Of a stretch of 64,000 nt of DNA, positions 61,292 to 64,000 are shown one piece after another. The DNA lies in assembly GCF_036182465.1 (NCBI RefSeq), contig NZ_CP108081.1, forward strand, positions 2,852,001 through 2,916,000. Direction: 5' to 3'. Position 1 is the first letter of the stretch. Each line of letters opens with the position of its first letter. The translations under genes and the position numbers were made by a program. The notes under the pieces were generated by a model that saw only the letters and a list, made by a program, of their open reading frames with translations, searched no databases and was not told the DNA's origin. Origin of the DNA: Streptomyces sp. NBC_00258 (GTDB taxonomy: Bacteria; Actinomycetota; Actinomycetes; Streptomycetales; Streptomycetaceae).

Positions 61292-62811
61292 GTGTCTTCC
61301 TTCGACTGGGAGTTGGTGCCGTACCGCTTGCGGACACGGGACTTGAGGAGCTTGCCGGAGGCCGTCCGCGGCAGTTCGTCCGCGAGCACCACCGACTTCG
61401 GGATCTTGTACTTGGCGAGGCGTCCGGCGAGGGACGCGAGGACCTCGTCGGGGTCGAGCGCGACGTCCTCGCGGGGCACGACGACCGCGCGCGGCACCTC
61501 GCCCCACTTCTCGTCGGGCACGCCGATGACCGCGCACTCGACGATGTCGGGGTGGGCGAGGAGCTGATCCTCGATCTCGGCGGGGTAGATGTTCTCGCCG
61601 CCGGAGATGATCATGTCCTTGATGCGGTCGACGATGGTGACGTAGCCGTCCTCGTCGATCCGGGCGGCGTCCCCGCTGCGGAACCAGCCGTCGTGGAACA
61701 CGGCCGCGGTCTCGTCGGGCAGCCCCCAGTAGCCGGGCATGACGTGCGGCCCGCGTACGACCACTTCCCCGGTCTCGCCGGTCTCGGCGGGGGTGAGGTC
61801 GGGCCGTACGACGCGGACGTCGCTGAAGAAGTGCGGCACGCCCGCCGAACCCGCCTTGGTGACCGCGTGCTCGGCGTCCAGGAAGAGCACGCCGGGCGAG
61901 GCCTCGGTCATGCCGTAGCCCTGGAGGAAGGTGAGGCCCCGCTCCTGGTAGGCGGCGATGAGCGGGGTCGGCACGGGTGAGCCTCCGCAGCTGAGCATCC
62001 GCAGGGAGGACAGGTCGGCGTCGGCCCAGCGCGGATGGCGGGCCACGTGCTCGAACATGGTGGGCACGCCGAACATGAAGGTGATCCGGTGCCGTTCGAT
62101 CAGGTCGAAGGTGGCCTCGGGGTCGAAGGCCTCGACCAGGACGCAGGTACCGCCCTTGAGGAGGACCGGCAGGGTCAGCATGTTCAGCCCGGCCGTGTGG
62201 AACAACGGGGCGGAGACCAGGGCACGTTCGTCGGCGATCACGTCCTGGTCGACCAGGACGTTGACCGCGTTCCACGTCAGGTTGCCGTGGGTGAGCATCG
62301 CGCCCTTGGGCCGGCCGGTCGTGCCCGAGGTGTACATGATGATGCAGGTGTCGTCGGCGGTGACGGGTTCGTCGATCGCCTCGTCGGAGGCAGCGCCGAG
62401 CAACTGGTCGTATTCGGCGCCCACTTCGACGTACGTACGCACGTCGCTGTTGCCCGGGAGTCCCGCGACCAGGCCGGCGAACGAAGGCCCGTACACGAGG
62501 GCCTTCGCGCCGGAGTCCGTGAGCTGGTAGGCGATCTCGGGCCCGGCGAGGCGGGTGTTGAGCGGTACGAAGACCGCCCCGAGGGTGCCCGCGGCGAACA
62601 GTGTCTCCAGGTAGGAGGGGTGGTTCGGGCCGAGGTAGGCGATCCGGTCGCCGCGGCGCACTCCGCAGGCGCGCAGGGCGTGCGCGAGGCGGGTGGTGCG
62701 CTCGTACAGCCCGGCGTACGTGACCGTCGTGTCGCCGTGGATCAGGGCGGTGCGGTGCGGGGTCTTGCGGGCCCGGCGTGCGGGCCAGGACCCCAGTCCC
62801 TCATTGCGCAT
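61288..62811 (-). CDS. acyl-CoA synthetase (AMP-dependent ligase)
   Basis: The protein has 507 residues. Motifs: MYTSGTTGRPKGAML (ATP loop), GYGMTEASPGVLFLD, WFRSGDAARIDEDGYVTIVDRIKDMIISGGENIYP, and the catalytic Lys in LPRTASGKLLKSRVR. It activates an organic acid (short-chain or alicyclic/aromatic) as the CoA thioester. With MaoC, amidohydrolase and SDR neighbours it probably opens a CoA-dependent degradation route. ATG 62811 lies 38 bp behind the amidohydrolase stop. Confidence 0.93.
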   Translation of the reverse strand: MRNEGLGSWPARRARKTPHRTALIHGDTTVTYAGLYERTTRLAHALRACGVRRGDRIAYLGPNHPSYLETLFAAGTLGAVFVPLNTRLAGPEIAYQLTDSGAKALVYGPSFAGLVAGLPGNSDVRTYVEVGAEYDQLLGAASDEAIDEPVTADDTCIIMYTSGTTGRPKGAMLTHGNLTWNAVNVLVDQDVIADERALVSAPLFHTAGLNMLTLPVLLKGGTCVLVEAFDPEATFDLIERHRITFMFGVPTMFEHVARHPRWADADLSSLRMLSCGGSPVPTPLIAAYQERGLTFLQGYGMTEASPGVLFLDAEHAVTKAGSAGVPHFFSDVRVVRPDLTPAETGETGEVVVRGPHVMPGYWGLPDETAAVFHDGWFRSGDAARIDEDGYVTIVDRIKDMIISGGENIYPAEIEDQLLAHPDIVECAVIGVPDEKWGEVPRAVVVPREDVALDPDEVLASLAGRLAKYKIPKSVVLADELPRTASGKLLKSRVRKRYGTNSQSKEDT

Positions 62812-62849
62812 GTCCGTGCCCCTGTCCTTCGTTGCACATGGGGTGCCCC

Positions 62850-63734
62850 TTATGGCTTCGTCAGCCCGAGCAGCCGGGCCGCGTTCTCCTTGAGGATCTT
62901 CGGCCGGACCTCGTCCTTGATGGAGAGCTTCGCGAAGTCGGCCATCCACCGGTCCGGGGTGAGGACCGGGTAGTCCGAGCCGAACAGGACCTTGTCCTTG
63001 AGCAGGGTGTTCGCGTACTGCACGAGCTGCGGCGGGAAGTACTTCGGCGACCAGCCGGACAGGTCGATGTGGACGCCCGGCTTGTGGGTGGCGACCGCGA
63101 GGGCCTCGTCCTGCCAGGGGAAGGACGGATGCGCCAGGATGATCTTGAGGTGCGGGAAGTCCGCGGCGACGTCGTCCACGTGGAGCGGGTTCGAGTACTT
63201 GAGCCTGATCCCGCCGCCGCCCGGGACACCCGCGCCGATGCCCGTCTGTCCGGTGTGGAAGAGGGCTATCGTGCCGGTCTCCTCGATCACCTCGTACAGG
63301 TCGTACGCGACCGACCTGTCGTTGGGGAAGAAGCCCTGGATGCTGGGGTGGAACTTGAAGCCCTTCACCCCGTACTCCTCGACCAGGCGGCGGGCCTGCT
63401 TGACGCCCGCCTTGCCGCGGAAGGGGTCGATGGAGGCGAAGGGGATCAGCACGTCCGCGTTGGCGGCGGCCGCCTCGGCGACCTCCTCGTTCGGGACGGG
63501 CTCGGTGCCGGTGGCGGACTCGGCGTCGACCGTGAAGATCACGGCGGCCATCTTCCGCTCACGGTAGTAGGCGGCCGTCTCCTCCAGGGTCGGCTTCCGC
63601 TTGCCCTCGACCTTGAAGTAGGCGCTGGAGGCCTCGTGCAGGTCGTCGTCCAGGGAAGAGGTGCCCTTGGAGGAGACCTCGGCATGGGTGTGGACGTCGA
63701 TCGCGACGAGTTCCTCGACATTGAGGTTCGTCAT
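62850..63734 (-). CDS. amidohydrolase-family protein (ACMSD/gamma-resorcylate-like)
   Basis: The protein has 294 residues. Metal ligands are seen in AIDVHTHAE (His pair), GVKGFKFHPS, IILAHPSFPW, and VLFGSDYPVLTPDRW with the final Asp. This is the amidohydrolase_2 (decarboxylase/hydrolase) layout. Members of this subgroup may hydrolyse or decarboxylate cyclic intermediates. It lies between an SDR gene and the CoA ligase. The exact reaction is unknown. Confidence 0.9.
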   Translation of the reverse strand: MTNLNVEELVAIDVHTHAEVSSKGTSSLDDDLHEASSAYFKVEGKRKPTLEETAAYYRERKMAAVIFTVDAESATGTEPVPNEEVAEAAAANADVLIPFASIDPFRGKAGVKQARRLVEEYGVKGFKFHPSIQGFFPNDRSVAYDLYEVIEETGTIALFHTGQTGIGAGVPGGGGIRLKYSNPLHVDDVAADFPHLKIILAHPSFPWQDEALAVATHKPGVHIDLSGWSPKYFPPQLVQYANTLLKDKVLFGSDYPVLTPDRWMADFAKLSIKDEVRPKILKENAARLLGLTKP

Positions 63735-63737
63735 CGT

Positions 63738-64000
63738 TCACGCCTCCGGGAACTTCGGGGCGGGGATGCCGACCGACTGCGGCTCGGCGCCCAGTGAGGC
63801 CGGCCAGACGTCGGCGAGGGAGTCGGGGGTCCAGCCACCGTCAGCGTACGCCGCCTTGATCTCCTGGGGGTGGGACCACAGGGCCACCTTGTCGCCGCCG
63901 ATGCCGATGGCCTGGCCGGTCACACCGCGGGCGGCCTCGGAGGCCAGGAACGGGACGAGGACGGCGCAGTCCTCGGGAGTGCCGAAGCCCTCGCCCTTGC
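63738..64000 (-). CDS. SDR-family oxidoreductase, C-terminal part (5' end outside window)
   Basis: The frame is open to the window edge, with 86 residues before a TGA at 63738. EGFGTPEDCAVLVPFLASEA, then RGVTGQAIGIGGDKVAL, is the C-terminal signature of short-chain dehydrogenases of the FabG type. It is three bases from the amidohydrolase ATG, so it is in the same operon. A 40-residue extension (WTPDSLADVWPASLGAEPQ) after the family core is unusual and may form a cap over the substrate. Confidence 0.82.
   Translation of the reverse strand, partial: KGEGFGTPEDCAVLVPFLASEAARGVTGQAIGIGGDKVALWSHPQEIKAAYADGGWTPDSLADVWPASLGAEPQSVGIPAPKFPEA

Overview
The window is high-GC, densely coded DNA of the Streptomyces type. 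Genes commonly start with GTG, adjacent genes overlap by 1-4 bases, and there are many Tat signals, sugar ABC transporters without their own ATPase, and families typical of actinomycetes (DUF2510, DUF5753-type XRE regulators, PaaX, PcaC/PcaL, MHS carriers). It looks like a chromosomal arm or sub-arm rich in catabolic and regulatory genes. I see no rRNA, tRNA, CRISPR array, prophage or plasmid replication gene, and no gene-free stretch longer than about 300 bp.

Layout. 1-10 kb: the 3' end of a protocatechuate-pathway gene, an ATPase of the LuxR/LAL type that has lost its DNA-binding domain, an MHS-family carrier, anmK, two DUF2510 proteins, and a TetR-controlled PAP2-DMT gene pair with a large palindromic operator. 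11-17 kb: an exported phosphocholine-type phospholipase C, a broken phosphonate-type binding-protein remnant, an XRE/DUF5753 regulator, an inositol-phosphatase-like protein with altered metal motifs, LysR, and an NAD(P)-binding reductase. 17-24 kb: an aromatic O-demethylation locus (vanA, a 68-residue protein, vanB), an IclR regulator, and a nitrate/sulfonate/taurine-type ABC importer that probably brings in the aromatic substrate.

24-32 kb: a LacI-headed operon (binding protein, two permeases, GH13, secreted GH87-like beta-helix enzyme). I read it as an alpha-glucan locus, probably for alpha-1,3- or mixed alpha-1,3/1,4-glucan. 32-38 kb: an orphan MmyB-type sensor domain, then an operon of a double-HTH protein, an ImmA/IrrE-like metallopeptidase, a 7-TM MAB_1171c-like membrane protein and an FAD monooxygenase, facing an alpha/beta hydrolase. 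This is the best candidate here for a poorly described signalling or small-molecule system. 38-43.5 kb: a small helical protein, a phosphopantetheinyl transferase overlapping a metallophosphoesterase, a wrecked FkbH gene, an ATP-grasp ligase with two leader hairpins, and a sulfotransferase.

43.6-59.8 kb: a large bidirectional glycan locus. DeoR, GH4 and GH38 run left. PfkB kinase, binding protein, two permeases, GH2, and two exported phosphoesterase-like proteins run right. Between them lies a 127-bp control region with two abutting 20-bp direct repeats. The import ATPase is absent from both sugar loci, so both probably use a shared ATPase (MsiK type) encoded elsewhere. 59.9-64 kb: a PaaX regulator, then MaoC hydratase, acyl-CoA ligase, amidohydrolase and SDR genes, probably part of a CoA-dependent catabolic pathway that continues past the right edge.

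Starts were chosen by ribosome-binding site, overlap with the upstream stop, and family start. Functions are assigned from motifs seen in the translations; no database search was run.
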